Shown piece after piece: positions 1-8,730 of a DNA stretch of 32,842 nucleotides (the first letter of the stretch is position 1; each line of letters begins with the position of its first letter). A program made the position numbers and the translations under genes. The DNA comes from an uncultured Helicobacter sp. (lineage in GTDB: Bacteria; Campylobacterota; Campylobacteria; Campylobacterales; Helicobacteraceae): contig CASFZH010000026.1 in NCBI GenBank assembly GCA_949299115.1, positions 1 through 32,842 on the forward strand, written 5' to 3'. The notes beneath the pieces were generated by a model. The model made no database searches and was not told the origin of the DNA. It saw only the letters and a list, made by a program, of their open reading frames with translations.

Positions 1-953
1 ATTGACTATATTATCTTTTTAGATTCTGATGATTATTGGAAGCCAAACTGCCTAGAGGAATGCCTCAAACACAGTGAAGGAGTTGACATCGTGTGGTTTA
101 AATATGCAACACTCTATGACGGTATACAGAAAACTGATATATCCAATGTGCACCAATCCGATGAGGCAGTGTCTTACAATGCGACTAATACACATTTTGA
201 AAATTCCAATCCTACCAAAAATATGGTGTACGATGAAAATTATTATTTTGATACGTATTATGGCAATAATTCTATGCTTACATCTCATACATGGTTAGAG
301 CTATCTTGGCAAAAGTACATAACCACTTTCTGTTGGGTATGGAGTGGTATGATTGATTTTGTATTTTTACAAAAAATAAGACTTTATTTTCTTGATGAAG
401 TCTATCATGAAGACCATAATTTTGGCATTATTCTTTTTTTACAAAGTAATGCAATATTTATGCTTGCAGAGTATTTCTATATATATCGCAAACGCCGAGA
501 TAGCATTATAGACTACGGGGGGGGGGGGGCAAGAGTGTCAAATTACCGACATATCTGCAACCTCTTGTAAAGGCATTTAATGGGGATACAATAAAGGCTA
601 AAGAATACCATGTATGTCGCAGTTGGCTTATGATGGCCCTTGAGCTTATTGAATTTATGCATACTTATCATGATAAGAATGTAGGTAAAAAAATACTGAA
701 GATTTTCTTACCATATTATTGTGAATTTGCACTGCGACTCTGTGATTTTGAAAAAGATCCGCTTCATCTTATACCACAACTCTCACGTTTGCAGCCCTAT
801 GTAAAATATAATAAATTTCAAAAGCTTGCTATTTATTACCCAAGAATTTATAGTTTGATACGTCCGTATATCCCCTATTATAAGGCAATAACAAATATTG
901 AGAGGACTATAAGGAAAAAGCTAAAAAATCGTAAACATCGTAAAAAATTATAA
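1..953 (+). CDS. Family 2 glycosyltransferase, 3' part, phase OFF
   Basis: The gene runs in from the left edge, so its N-terminus is missing. The first visible residues contain FLDSDDYW, the nucleotide-sugar and metal-binding DXD region of family 2 glycosyltransferases, which in Helicobacter decorate lipopolysaccharide or capsule. The reading frame is open to codon 172 and then enters 13 consecutive G bases (517-529). With 13 G it stops at 570. The frame that begins just after the tract is open from 531 to the stop at 951-953 and ends in a basic tail rich in Lys and Arg. A tract of 11 or 14 G would join the two parts into at least 317 residues, so this copy is one base short of ON. Acceptor, donor and linkage cannot be read from the sequence. 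The stretch from 954 to 1089 is AT-rich spacer. Confidence 0.85.
517..529. repeat. Poly-G tract of 13 (phase-variation switch)
   Basis: Thirteen G bases in a row in an otherwise AT-rich region, inside a glycosyltransferase gene. The first G is the first base of a codon, so the downstream frame is restored only when the length is 2 modulo 3 (11 or 14). Slipped-strand mispairing at such tracts is the standard phase-variation mechanism of Helicobacter and Campylobacter surface-glycan genes. Confidence 0.93.
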
Positions 954-1089
954 CTACTGTAATTAAAATTCATTTTTTATAATATTTTTAGATAATAATT
1001 ATAAAAATAAGAGTTAATTTATATTATTATAAATATATTTATAAAACTTTCTATTCATAATGATAAACAATCTAAAACTTGCAAACTTT

Positions 1090-1098
1090 TGTTACAAT
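1090..1098 (+). promoter_or_regulatory. Extended -10 promoter for the dynamin-like gene
   Basis: TGTTACAAT is an extended -10 element. The same TGnTAYAAT pattern lies upstream of cjaA, nrdB and fabZ in this window. Transcription would begin near 1105. That excludes the TTG at 1089 as a start codon and supports the ATG at 1140, which has AAAAGG nine bases upstream. Confidence 0.45.
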
Positions 1099-1139
1099 TC
1101 AACAATATGAAATATCATTATGACAAAAGGTCTTATAAT

Positions 1140-3197
1140 ATGGAAGAAGGATCACAATCGATTTTAGCAAAATTATTTGATAAAACGGCATTTGAAACAT
1201 TTATCCAAGAATGTTTGCAAGCAAAACTACAAACCTATCCCACCAATAATCCTCTTTATTCTCTTATCACCAAAACCCATTATGCCCTTACGCAAAGTAC
1301 TCCTCTTCATACTGAAAATAAAATCATTCTTGAGAAACTTACGCAAAGCATTGATAAACCAATGAAAGTTGCCGTGATTGGACAATTTAGTAGTGGTAAA
1401 AGCACTTTTCTAAATGCCCTTTTGGGCAAAGAGATTCTCTCAAGTGGCATTACACCTGTAACTGCCAAAGTATGCGAAATCACGTATGGCGATGAAATGA
1501 CATTAGAAATTTTTTATAAAAATGGAAAAAGTATGAATAAGCCAATTTCATATCTTAATGAGACTGATGAAATGGAAGTTACAAAAATCGCTTATTACAA
1601 ACTCTATGTGCCACTGCCCTTATTAAAAGAAATAAGTTTTCTCGATACGCCCGGCTTCAATTCACAAAATGAAAGTGATACTGATACAACTAATGCGATT
1701 TTAGAAGAAGTTGATGGCATTATCTGGCTCACTCTTGCAGACAATGTAGGTAAAAATAGTGAAAAGGAAATTTTACAAATGCACATCAAACGTTATGCGA
1801 GTAAAAGTCTTTGTGTGTTGAATCAAAAAGACAGATTAAAAAATCAAGATGAAATCGATACAAGTTTGAATTATGCCAAAAAAGCTTTTGAAGGGTTTTT
1901 TGAAGATATCATTGCCATTTCTGCTAAACAAGCCCTTGAGGCAATTACTATGCAGTTGCATAAACAAGGAATAGACAAACATGATGAGTCTTTTTTGCAG
2001 CATGGGCTACTTATGCAATATCATAATAATACAAAGGATACGCAAAATACATCGCAAGATTCCACATTAGCAGGTTATGAAAATAGCGATAAATCTTATG
2101 ATAAGAAAATAGCGGCACTCTTTTTAGAATCAAACATACAAGCAGTGATTGATTTTATCTATAAGGTAATACGACCACAAGCATTACAAGCAAAAGAATA
2201 TAGAATTTTACGCCAATTACGGACATTAATTGTGCAAGAAAAACGTAAGATTCATAGAGTCAATCGTGCTCATAAAAGCTTAGATACTATGTTGCAAATC
2301 TATGTTGAAAAGGTACGATTCAATGCTTTGCAAAGTGGTTTAGAAAAAGCATTTCAAAAATTATTCGTAGCTTTGGAATCCCAATTCGATAATCTTACTC
2401 AAAAAATTTATAATAGTTTTGAAATGCAACCCATTACAATTATACGCGAGACAAAACGCCTATTTGGGTTAAAAAGGCAACATAAACAGATAAAAGAGGT
2501 CAATATTCTTCCAAAAGATAAATTATTAAGTGCATTGCATAATGATGACAACGAGTTTATACGTGATTTTAAACGATTTGGTTTTAGTCTAAGTGAGTTT
2601 GGCAATGACTTTGAGACTTTTATTAGAAATCAGATTAAAGAGCTTGCTAATGATTTGGAAGAATGGAGGGAGCAATCTTTGCAATCGTTGAATTTCGCTT
2701 ATTCTCAAGATATGGCATTAAGTGATGGCATAATAGATAGACATTTTAGAACAGAAGTCATAATGAATGCAATTTTTTATGATTATGAAAAGAAAATGAT
2801 AGAGTGCGTATGCTTTTTGCAAAGTGAATTATCTTTTTTGCAAAAATCGCTTGCTAATAATTTCCAAAATGCCGTTGCTTTATGTCTTGAGCGATTGTCT
2901 TTTGAGGTGCAAAATGCTATAACAAAACATAAAAATGACCCCGATACCTTGCCTCTTTACAATCCAACATTAGAAAATGTTAGAAACCTTATTAATCTTG
3001 GATTACATTTTACTATATATCAAGAAAATCTAAGCCTTAATTTTCCACTATATAAAAAAGCATTATGGAATCTTACGCAAAGCCTCACAAAAATGTATGA
3101 TATAAAACATGGTGTGATTGAAGAATGGATAGTCACAAATCAGCAAAAATATAAGATTTTGGAATCTTGTGAAGACTCAATCAAGCAATACCGATAA
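1140..3197 (+). CDS. Dynamin-like GTPase
   Basis: A 685-residue bacterial dynamin-like protein, expected to bind GTP and remodel or tether membranes. The GTPase domain is complete: P-loop GQFSSGKST (residues 81-89), a TPVT switch I region, DTPG (169-172) and NQKD as G4 (228-231). A long, mostly helical region follows (about 300-680), as expected for the neck and trunk. Campylobacter jejuni carries two adjacent dynamin-like genes (Cj0411/Cj0412), whereas only one is present here. I chose the ATG at 1140 because AAAAGG lies nine bases upstream; an in-frame ATG at 1107 and a TTG at 1089 have weaker signals and the TTG overlaps the predicted -10. The gene is transcribed towards the Zorya-like operon, with a 1.25 kb gap between them. 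Some bacterial dynamins protect against phage, but nothing here shows that role directly. Confidence 0.88.
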   Translation: MEEGSQSILAKLFDKTAFETFIQECLQAKLQTYPTNNPLYSLITKTHYALTQSTPLHTENKIILEKLTQSIDKPMKVAVIGQFSSGKSTFLNALLGKEILSSGITPVTAKVCEITYGDEMTLEIFYKNGKSMNKPISYLNETDEMEVTKIAYYKLYVPLPLLKEISFLDTPGFNSQNESDTDTTNAILEEVDGIIWLTLADNVGKNSEKEILQMHIKRYASKSLCVLNQKDRLKNQDEIDTSLNYAKKAFEGFFEDIIAISAKQALEAITMQLHKQGIDKHDESFLQHGLLMQYHNNTKDTQNTSQDSTLAGYENSDKSYDKKIAALFLESNIQAVIDFIYKVIRPQALQAKEYRILRQLRTLIVQEKRKIHRVNRAHKSLDTMLQIYVEKVRFNALQSGLEKAFQKLFVALESQFDNLTQKIYNSFEMQPITIIRETKRLFGLKRQHKQIKEVNILPKDKLLSALHNDDNEFIRDFKRFGFSLSEFGNDFETFIRNQIKELANDLEEWREQSLQSLNFAYSQDMALSDGIIDRHFRTEVIMNAIFYDYEKKMIECVCFLQSELSFLQKSLANNFQNAVALCLERLSFEVQNAITKHKNDPDTLPLYNPTLENVRNLINLGLHFTIYQENLSLNFPLYKKALWNLTQSLTKMYDIKHGVIEEWIVTNQQKYKILESCEDSIKQYR

Positions 3198-4450
3198 TTG
3201 TATAGTATTATTACAATGAACCTATTCCAAATATTTGTATAAGCATTATGATTTTAAATTTTTACATAAAAGATAAAACTCATGAAAGCAATAGTAAAAA
3301 ATAGATAAGGTTAAGTTACCCAATATTTCTGGCACTATAAGAATTTGTAATGTTTTGATTATAGAATGGAGAATCTTGTGCCATTACTTTTCAAACATGA
3401 GTAAAATTATCATATTGCATGACTTGAATGATAGTTTTCTGTAGCAATATTTTGTGCTTATAACTAAAATAGAAATATTGCTTTATGTCTCTAAAATCTT
3501 GTGAGATTCCACTTTTGTGGTTAAGAGATACATCATGGCATGATTGCAGTAATGTTATATATTTTGTTGGCAATACATGAGTTTGAAAGGGACTCTGAAT
3601 ATAGCATATCATATAGAATCTCTAAAAATCTATGCTTATTTTATAAAATGTAGAATAATAAAAGAGATTTTTTAAAATCTTTAAAATCCATAAACAATCC
3701 AAGGTTTTTCTTTTTGAATCATTGCTTTGTGAATCTGTGTAATGAGATTTTAGAATCTGTCATATTGAGGTATATGGTGAAATATCTTGAGTGTTTAAGA
3801 TTGTTGTGTGATTTTAGATTCTTAAACCTATCATATTAAGCCTTTGGGTGAACATTGTAAAAAAAATATTTTTAGATTCTTTGTTGCAATCATCACAAGA
3901 TGTTTTATTTCATTCATTTAGATAGTTTGCTACGCTCAATATGACAAAATCTAGAATCTGTATTGTAGATATTTTGCTATTGTTTAATATAACGGATTCT
4001 AGCCCATACGCATGTTAATCTGTCATATTGAGAATATGAAATATCCGAAACATCTAAAATTCAAGAATCTAAAAAGATTCTAGATTCTGTATTGTAGAAT
4101 CTACACTTTAGATATTTCGGGTTTTACCCTCAATATGACAAAGAATCTAGATTCTATAAATACGTCATATTGAGCGAAGCGAAATATCTAAGATTCTTGA
4201 ATCTCATTGCTATTTATGAGTTTTATTATAAAATTTATTCAAAAATAGACTTTATTTTCAACCTAACATTAGTTAATCTGGAAAGCTTTGGGGGATTAAA
4301 TTTCGAAAAAAGTATTTTTAAAAGGATTGAGGAATCTTTAGATTTCAAGGTAATTGTTATCTACTCTTTTTTCAAAAAATCCAAAAATTTCTTGTGGGTA
4401 GAGAAGAACTTACAAACCTCAACGCATAATGCAGCATGTCTCAATGTTAT
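3198..4450. other. 1.25 kb intergenic gap between convergent genes
   Basis: No convincing gene. The part from 3198 to about 3750 shows nothing but AT-rich sequence with scattered AGATTCT/AGAATCT motifs. The part from 3759 to 4190 holds the hairpin repeat cluster listed separately. The 112-codon reading frame at 4170-4508 starts inside a repeat copy and overlaps the 3' end of the ZorB-like gene on the other strand, so I do not accept it as a gene. Confidence 0.7.
3759..4190. repeat. Cluster of six hairpin repeats (TGTCATATTGAG family)
   Basis: Six related units. Four are on the plus strand (3762-3785, 3833-3855, 4025-4044, 4167-4187) and two on the minus strand (3922-3942, 4112-4136). Most begin (G)TCATATTGAG. 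The full pattern is arms ATATT and AATAT, a GA dinucleotide just inside each arm, and a variable core. The core is GCGAAGC in 4167-4187, GCGTAGC in 3922-3942 and GGGTAAAACCC in 4112-4136. These cores differ in sequence but each is self-complementary, so the hairpin is conserved rather than the bases. The other three copies are partly degenerate: GA/GA is kept in 3762-3785 and 4025-4044, and the right arm is eroded in 3833-3855. The units are separated by AGATTCT-rich spacers, one of which (4065-4082) is itself a small hairpin. Confidence 0.75.
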
Positions 4451-5137
4451 TCACTCACTTGCTTTAAGAATTTTTAAAATCTGTTCATTTGCCTTAAAAC
4501 TTGCCTGAAATTCAACTCTTCTTGAAAGCTCATCTGTGGCTAAAGGTTTAGCAAAACTTACACCATTAGCACGTAAAAGCCCGATGAGCCACTCTCTTTT
4601 ATTTACTATGCTTGGCAATGAAAAACAATATTTTAATACCTGAAATGCCCTCTCTTGACTAAGCTCCGCATTACCAAGATAACGCCTCTCTAATGACTGT
4701 GCTCCTTCCCAATCTTTTGAAGTATGTCCTTCTATCCGAATATCCTCTATAAAATCTCTATATTTTTCATTATAGAGAATTGCAATAAAACGTGGAAAAA
4801 AATCATCTAAAATCTTTTGAAATCTCTCTTTTACTCTCTTTTCTCCAACATCAAATAAAATATCTTGTTTTTGGAATCTAATCGTAGTATCTTCATCAAT
4901 AAAAGCATCCCATCTTTTTAAATCTTTACCAAACTCTTTCATTAAATCTTTATACAGCTCGTTTTGCAAATTTGAATAATTTTGTGCTAAATCCCGCATT
5001 TTATCATGCTGCATTTCAAGCTGCTTTTTATCATTTTCGATTGTTACCATAAAGGCAACCGCAATCATCATGAAAATCATCATAATACCAGACATCATAT
5101 CTGATATAGTAATCCAATGACTCGATTTCTCTTCCAT
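4451..5137 (-). CDS. MotB/OmpA-like motor protein, ZorB-like
   Basis: A 228-residue membrane-anchored protein. A short cytoplasmic start is followed by one transmembrane helix (about 14-33) with an aspartate at position 13 right before it, where MotB and ZorB carry the proton-binding Asp. After a charged linker (about 35-90) comes an OmpA/MotB-type peptidoglycan-binding domain with EGHTS (136-140), NAELSQERA (156-164) and RRVEF (206-210), the usual landmarks of that fold. It lies 41 bases after the giant MotA/TolQ-type gene in the same direction. By family knowledge such a pair forms a proton-driven 5:2 rotary complex in the inner membrane anchored to the wall. Its length and layout fit ZorB of the Zorya defence system. 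It is not flagellar motB, because the partner has an enormous tail and no chemotaxis or flagellar genes are near. ExbD/TolR is less likely, since those lack an OmpA domain. Confidence 0.82.
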   Translation of the reverse strand: MEEKSSHWITISDMMSGIMMIFMMIAVAFMVTIENDKKQLEMQHDKMRDLAQNYSNLQNELYKDLMKEFGKDLKRWDAFIDEDTTIRFQKQDILFDVGEKRVKERFQKILDDFFPRFIAILYNEKYRDFIEDIRIEGHTSKDWEGAQSLERRYLGNAELSQERAFQVLKYCFSLPSIVNKREWLIGLLRANGVSFAKPLATDELSRRVEFQASFKANEQILKILKASE

Positions 5138-5178
5138 TTATAACCTTTTATACAATACAATATTCTCTTTCTGTCATC

Positions 5179-8100
5179 TTATGCAACACCCATGATTTCT
5201 CTAACTTTTTTCAAAAACCATTCATAATTATTAGCAAAATTTTGTGTCATTTTTTCCATTTTCTCATCAAGCAATTCAAGATTATTGCCTAGATTTTCAT
5301 GCAAAAGGCTACCTTGTTTTACTATCTCTTGTATATTTGCTTTAAAATGTTCTACCACTTCATTCAATGCTGCTTTTTGGGTGTCAAAGAGGGTATTGCT
5401 TGATTCTGTGAGAGTAATAATAGTATCTTTGATAGCAAGAATAGCAGTGTTGATTTCTTGCGTTGCAAGATTCTGATTTTTTAGATTTGCCTGCATACTT
5501 GCTTGTATAAGTTTAATATATTGTACGCATAGATTTTTAAAATTTGTTTGTAATTCACCAAAACTCTGTTTTGAATTGCTTTCAAAATTGCCCAATATAG
5601 CATCAAAATGCGTGATTTTTTGCCCAAAGCTTTGTAGCAAATCTTCATTTTGCTGTGTAATGTGTTGTAGTTGAGTGGTAAAATTTGTAGTAAAATGCGT
5701 AAGATTTGATTCAAGATTCGTATAAAAATGTTGTGTAAGCTCATTGGTATTTTTAAGCAAATTCTCATGCAATGATTGATTGGTGTGTTGCAGGGTGCGA
5801 ACATCTTGTGTCATTGTTTGACAACTTTGTGTCATCTCATTGCTTGCAACAGTGATTTGTTGTATCAGGTTATTAAGATTTGTATCAAGATTTTGGTAGA
5901 ATCGTTGACTTTGAGATTCTATATTTTCAATAATGTCTCGTTGTTTATCTAGATTGTTTTGCATCTTTTCATCATAAATTTTTTGACTTTGTAGATGGGT
6001 GTTGCTGATAGTTTGCATTAAAGATTCTAGGTCATTTTTCACACTATCACTTGTTATTGTGAAATTCTTTGAGAGTGCAAGTGTACTAGAAGAAAATTTT
6101 TCAAACAAAGAATTAGCATTTTGAGAAAATTTTTCATAAGTAGTATGTAAAAAATCATCAAAATTCTTGTGTGATTGTATGAGATTGTTGGATATATGTA
6201 TAGCTTGAGAATCAAGACTTTTAACAATAAGAGTATTGTCTTTTTCAAGCATTTCAGACAAATTCATATAGTTGTGCTCTAGCATTTTATTGAGTTTATT
6301 CAGCATTTGCTGTAAGTTTGTATCAAGATGAATTGTCTGTGTTTGCAGAAACTCATGCAATATATCGCTTTTCTGTATCAAGGAATGATTTAAATGTTGA
6401 GCCTGTGATTCAAAGGATTCTTTAAGACTAGTATTTTGTAATTCAAGATTTGTTTGTAAGTTTTGCATTTGATTATCTAAGAATTGGCTTAACTCTTGAG
6501 TATGTTTATCAAACGTCGCATTCATTCTTTTATATTGCCCTTTTAAGAGATCATGAAAATCACCTGAAGTTTGAATAAAATATTGACTTGAATTTTTCAT
6601 AATCTCAAGGATAGAGTCTGTCGTCGCAGTATGTTGTGATTCTAAGTTTTTTTGCAAAATTTCGTAAGTCTCATGGGTATTTTTATGCAATGTTTGGATT
6701 TCTTGTTGTAAATTGTCATTGACAATTTTTATTTGAGATTCTAAATTTTCTTTATAATCATGCTGTAATTTATGCAGATTATCCACAGTATTTTGCATTG
6801 TCTGTGTATTTGTGTGTTCCATTTTATCTAATGCGTTTTTATGGAGATTTTCAAGCGTATTGAGGCTTTCTTGTTGCGAATGTGTCAAGAAATGTTTTAC
6901 GCTATCAAGATTGTTGTGTATGTGTTCTAAGCTTATTTCATGCATGGATTTTATATTTTCATTGTGTTTTTTTGTAGAAGTGTGTATAAGCTGATTATTC
7001 TCATCGAAATACTCTTTAGTTTTATCAATATTATCTTTAATATATGTGTGTAAAGTTTCTTGTGCAGTTTGCAAATGTGTTGTGATTTTATCCTGCAATA
7101 ACGCATAATCTGCCACAACTTTTTCTTGAAAAGTCGTATGTAATGTGCTGATGCTATCAGAAATCACCTGATGATTATTTTGCAATGAATCTTGCAATAT
7201 TTTATCTCGCTCATTAAAGCTAGCTGTAATGATTTGTAGAGAATCTTGAGTAAAGGTTTTTAGATTCAGTGCATTTTCATGCAGTGTATTTTGTAATGTT
7301 TGTGTTGTTTGAGAGATGTTGGTATTGAGAATCTCAAATTTTTCGGTGTAGAGATTCTGTAATTGTCCGTGCATATCTTGTGCATATTGCATACTTTTTT
7401 TGCTCATTTCATCAAGTTTTTCTAAAAGAGAGTCTGTATATGCTTTAGAGGATTGACTAAGCTCCAATATAGCATTTGATTTTATCTGTAAATCATTATT
7501 GATAGTTTTAGCTAAATTAGTTGATGTTTCACTTGCATCTTTAAACGATTCTAATGCAGCAGTATGTGTTTGATTTAGTGAATCTGTGAAACTAGCATGA
7601 GAATTTTGCATAGATTCTAAAATCGCATTATTTTGTGCCTTTAATGTAAGATGTGTTTCATTTAACCTTTCTAGGTTCTGATTCAAGAATTCTGTAAGTT
7701 TATTTTCATAATGTTTCAAATATTCGTATAAATTCTCCTTTGATTCACGCAAAGAAAGGATAAAATCTTTTGATGTTTGGAGTGCTTCAATACTAGAATC
7801 TTTTAGCATGCTAATTGCTTGCAGCTTCTCCTCAAAGGTTGTTTCTAGTGTATGTAATGTATGGAGAGCTTGCGTTAATTGCTCTTGAATATGAGAATTT
7901 TTAGCATGATATTGTTGAATTTCCTCCATATTAACTTTACTTGCAAGGATTGCGTGTGTGGATTCTTCTATGCAATTCTTGGCATCTTGGAGAGTTTTTT
8001 GAATCTCAAGCAAATGTTGTGTGTTGTATTCTATTTGCTCCTTATAGTTATCCTGCCAAACAAGCATATTTTTTGTAGCTTCATTGAGTTGCTTAAAATT

Positions 8101-8688
8101 TTCACCAAATTGTTCTTTTAAATTGGTATTAAAATCACTAATAACAATCTCTAATGCCTTAATAAGCTCTTTGCTCGCTCCACTTGCAAAGGTTTCTAAT
8201 GCTTTATGCAATGATGTATCAATATCTTTTAGCAATGTTTTTAGTTCAGATTCAAAAGAATCTTTTTGTATGTGGTTTTTAGTGATTTGTGTGTGAATAT
8301 TGTGTAGTACATGCACCATATTGGATATATCCCGCAGATGCAAAAGCTCATCAAATTTATGCGATTGTGTAGCAATGAAGCCAATTTCGCTTGACTTCTT
8401 TTCTATTCCTCTACCTTTTTGATAAATACTTAACGCAATAGCCAAACCCATACCCACAATGGAGGTATAAAATGCAGTTTTAAGTCCGTCTAAAAGTGTT
8501 GGGACAGATTCTAATAGATTACGTGTATCAAATCCAAGTAGCCCCACAAAAATACCTGCGAAAGTACCTAGAATCCCAACGCTCATAATCAAAGATTTAA
8601 AATTCTTATATTGTTTCTTTTCAAAACTCCAACTATCCCATACAGCCAATGCCACCATTATAATAGTAAAAAATATATTTAGAATCAT
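5179..8688 (-). CDS. MotA/TolQ/ExbB channel protein with giant coiled tail, ZorA-like
   Basis: A 1169-residue protein. Three membrane segments lie near the N-terminus (about 2-20, 33-53 and 69-89), with GILGTFAGIFVGLLGF and the segment LKTAFYTSIVGMGLAIAL carrying the conserved Gly/Thr/Ser pattern of the MotA/TolQ/ExbB channel family. P63 is the last proline: the remaining about 1,080 residues contain none and are rich in Gln, Asn, Leu, Thr, Ser and Glu, as expected of a very long helical or coiled-coil rod in the cytoplasm. ZorA of the Zorya anti-phage system has the same plan, with a tail that transmits motor rotation to cytoplasmic effectors; the studied E. coli protein is about 700 residues, so this tail is considerably longer. 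Start: the ATG at 8688 has AGGGGA a few bases upstream; the TTG just before it is unlikely. Downstream partner: the ZorB-like gene. I infer a stator-type motor, but the target is unknown. Confidence 0.82.
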   Translation of the reverse strand: MILNIFFTIIMVALAVWDSWSFEKKQYKNFKSLIMSVGILGTFAGIFVGLLGFDTRNLLESVPTLLDGLKTAFYTSIVGMGLAIALSIYQKGRGIEKKSSEIGFIATQSHKFDELLHLRDISNMVHVLHNIHTQITKNHIQKDSFESELKTLLKDIDTSLHKALETFASGASKELIKALEIVISDFNTNLKEQFGENFKQLNEATKNMLVWQDNYKEQIEYNTQHLLEIQKTLQDAKNCIEESTHAILASKVNMEEIQQYHAKNSHIQEQLTQALHTLHTLETTFEEKLQAISMLKDSSIEALQTSKDFILSLRESKENLYEYLKHYENKLTEFLNQNLERLNETHLTLKAQNNAILESMQNSHASFTDSLNQTHTAALESFKDASETSTNLAKTINNDLQIKSNAILELSQSSKAYTDSLLEKLDEMSKKSMQYAQDMHGQLQNLYTEKFEILNTNISQTTQTLQNTLHENALNLKTFTQDSLQIITASFNERDKILQDSLQNNHQVISDSISTLHTTFQEKVVADYALLQDKITTHLQTAQETLHTYIKDNIDKTKEYFDENNQLIHTSTKKHNENIKSMHEISLEHIHNNLDSVKHFLTHSQQESLNTLENLHKNALDKMEHTNTQTMQNTVDNLHKLQHDYKENLESQIKIVNDNLQQEIQTLHKNTHETYEILQKNLESQHTATTDSILEIMKNSSQYFIQTSGDFHDLLKGQYKRMNATFDKHTQELSQFLDNQMQNLQTNLELQNTSLKESFESQAQHLNHSLIQKSDILHEFLQTQTIHLDTNLQQMLNKLNKMLEHNYMNLSEMLEKDNTLIVKSLDSQAIHISNNLIQSHKNFDDFLHTTYEKFSQNANSLFEKFSSSTLALSKNFTITSDSVKNDLESLMQTISNTHLQSQKIYDEKMQNNLDKQRDIIENIESQSQRFYQNLDTNLNNLIQQITVASNEMTQSCQTMTQDVRTLQHTNQSLHENLLKNTNELTQHFYTNLESNLTHFTTNFTTQLQHITQQNEDLLQSFGQKITHFDAILGNFESNSKQSFGELQTNFKNLCVQYIKLIQASMQANLKNQNLATQEINTAILAIKDTIITLTESSNTLFDTQKAALNEVVEHFKANIQEIVKQGSLLHENLGNNLELLDEKMEKMTQNFANNYEWFLKKVREIMGVA

Positions 8689-8730
8689 CAAAATCCCCTA
8701 TGTCCTAAAATCAGTAATATTTCGTATGTA

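Noticed and set aside
3391-3612. 73-codon open frame on the minus strand
   Set aside because: No ribosome binding site, no recognisable domain, and it lies in AT-rich intergenic sequence.
4170-4508. 112-codon open frame on the plus strand
   Set aside because: Its first codons (MSEAKYL) are simply a translation of a hairpin repeat copy, it has no ribosome binding site, and its end overlaps the ZorB-like gene on the other strand.
4451-8688. Flagellar MotA/MotB or TonB ExbB/ExbD pair
   Set aside because: The channel protein is several times longer than MotA or ExbB and has a giant proline-free tail. The partner has an OmpA domain, which ExbD lacks, and there are no flagellar or TonB genes nearby.
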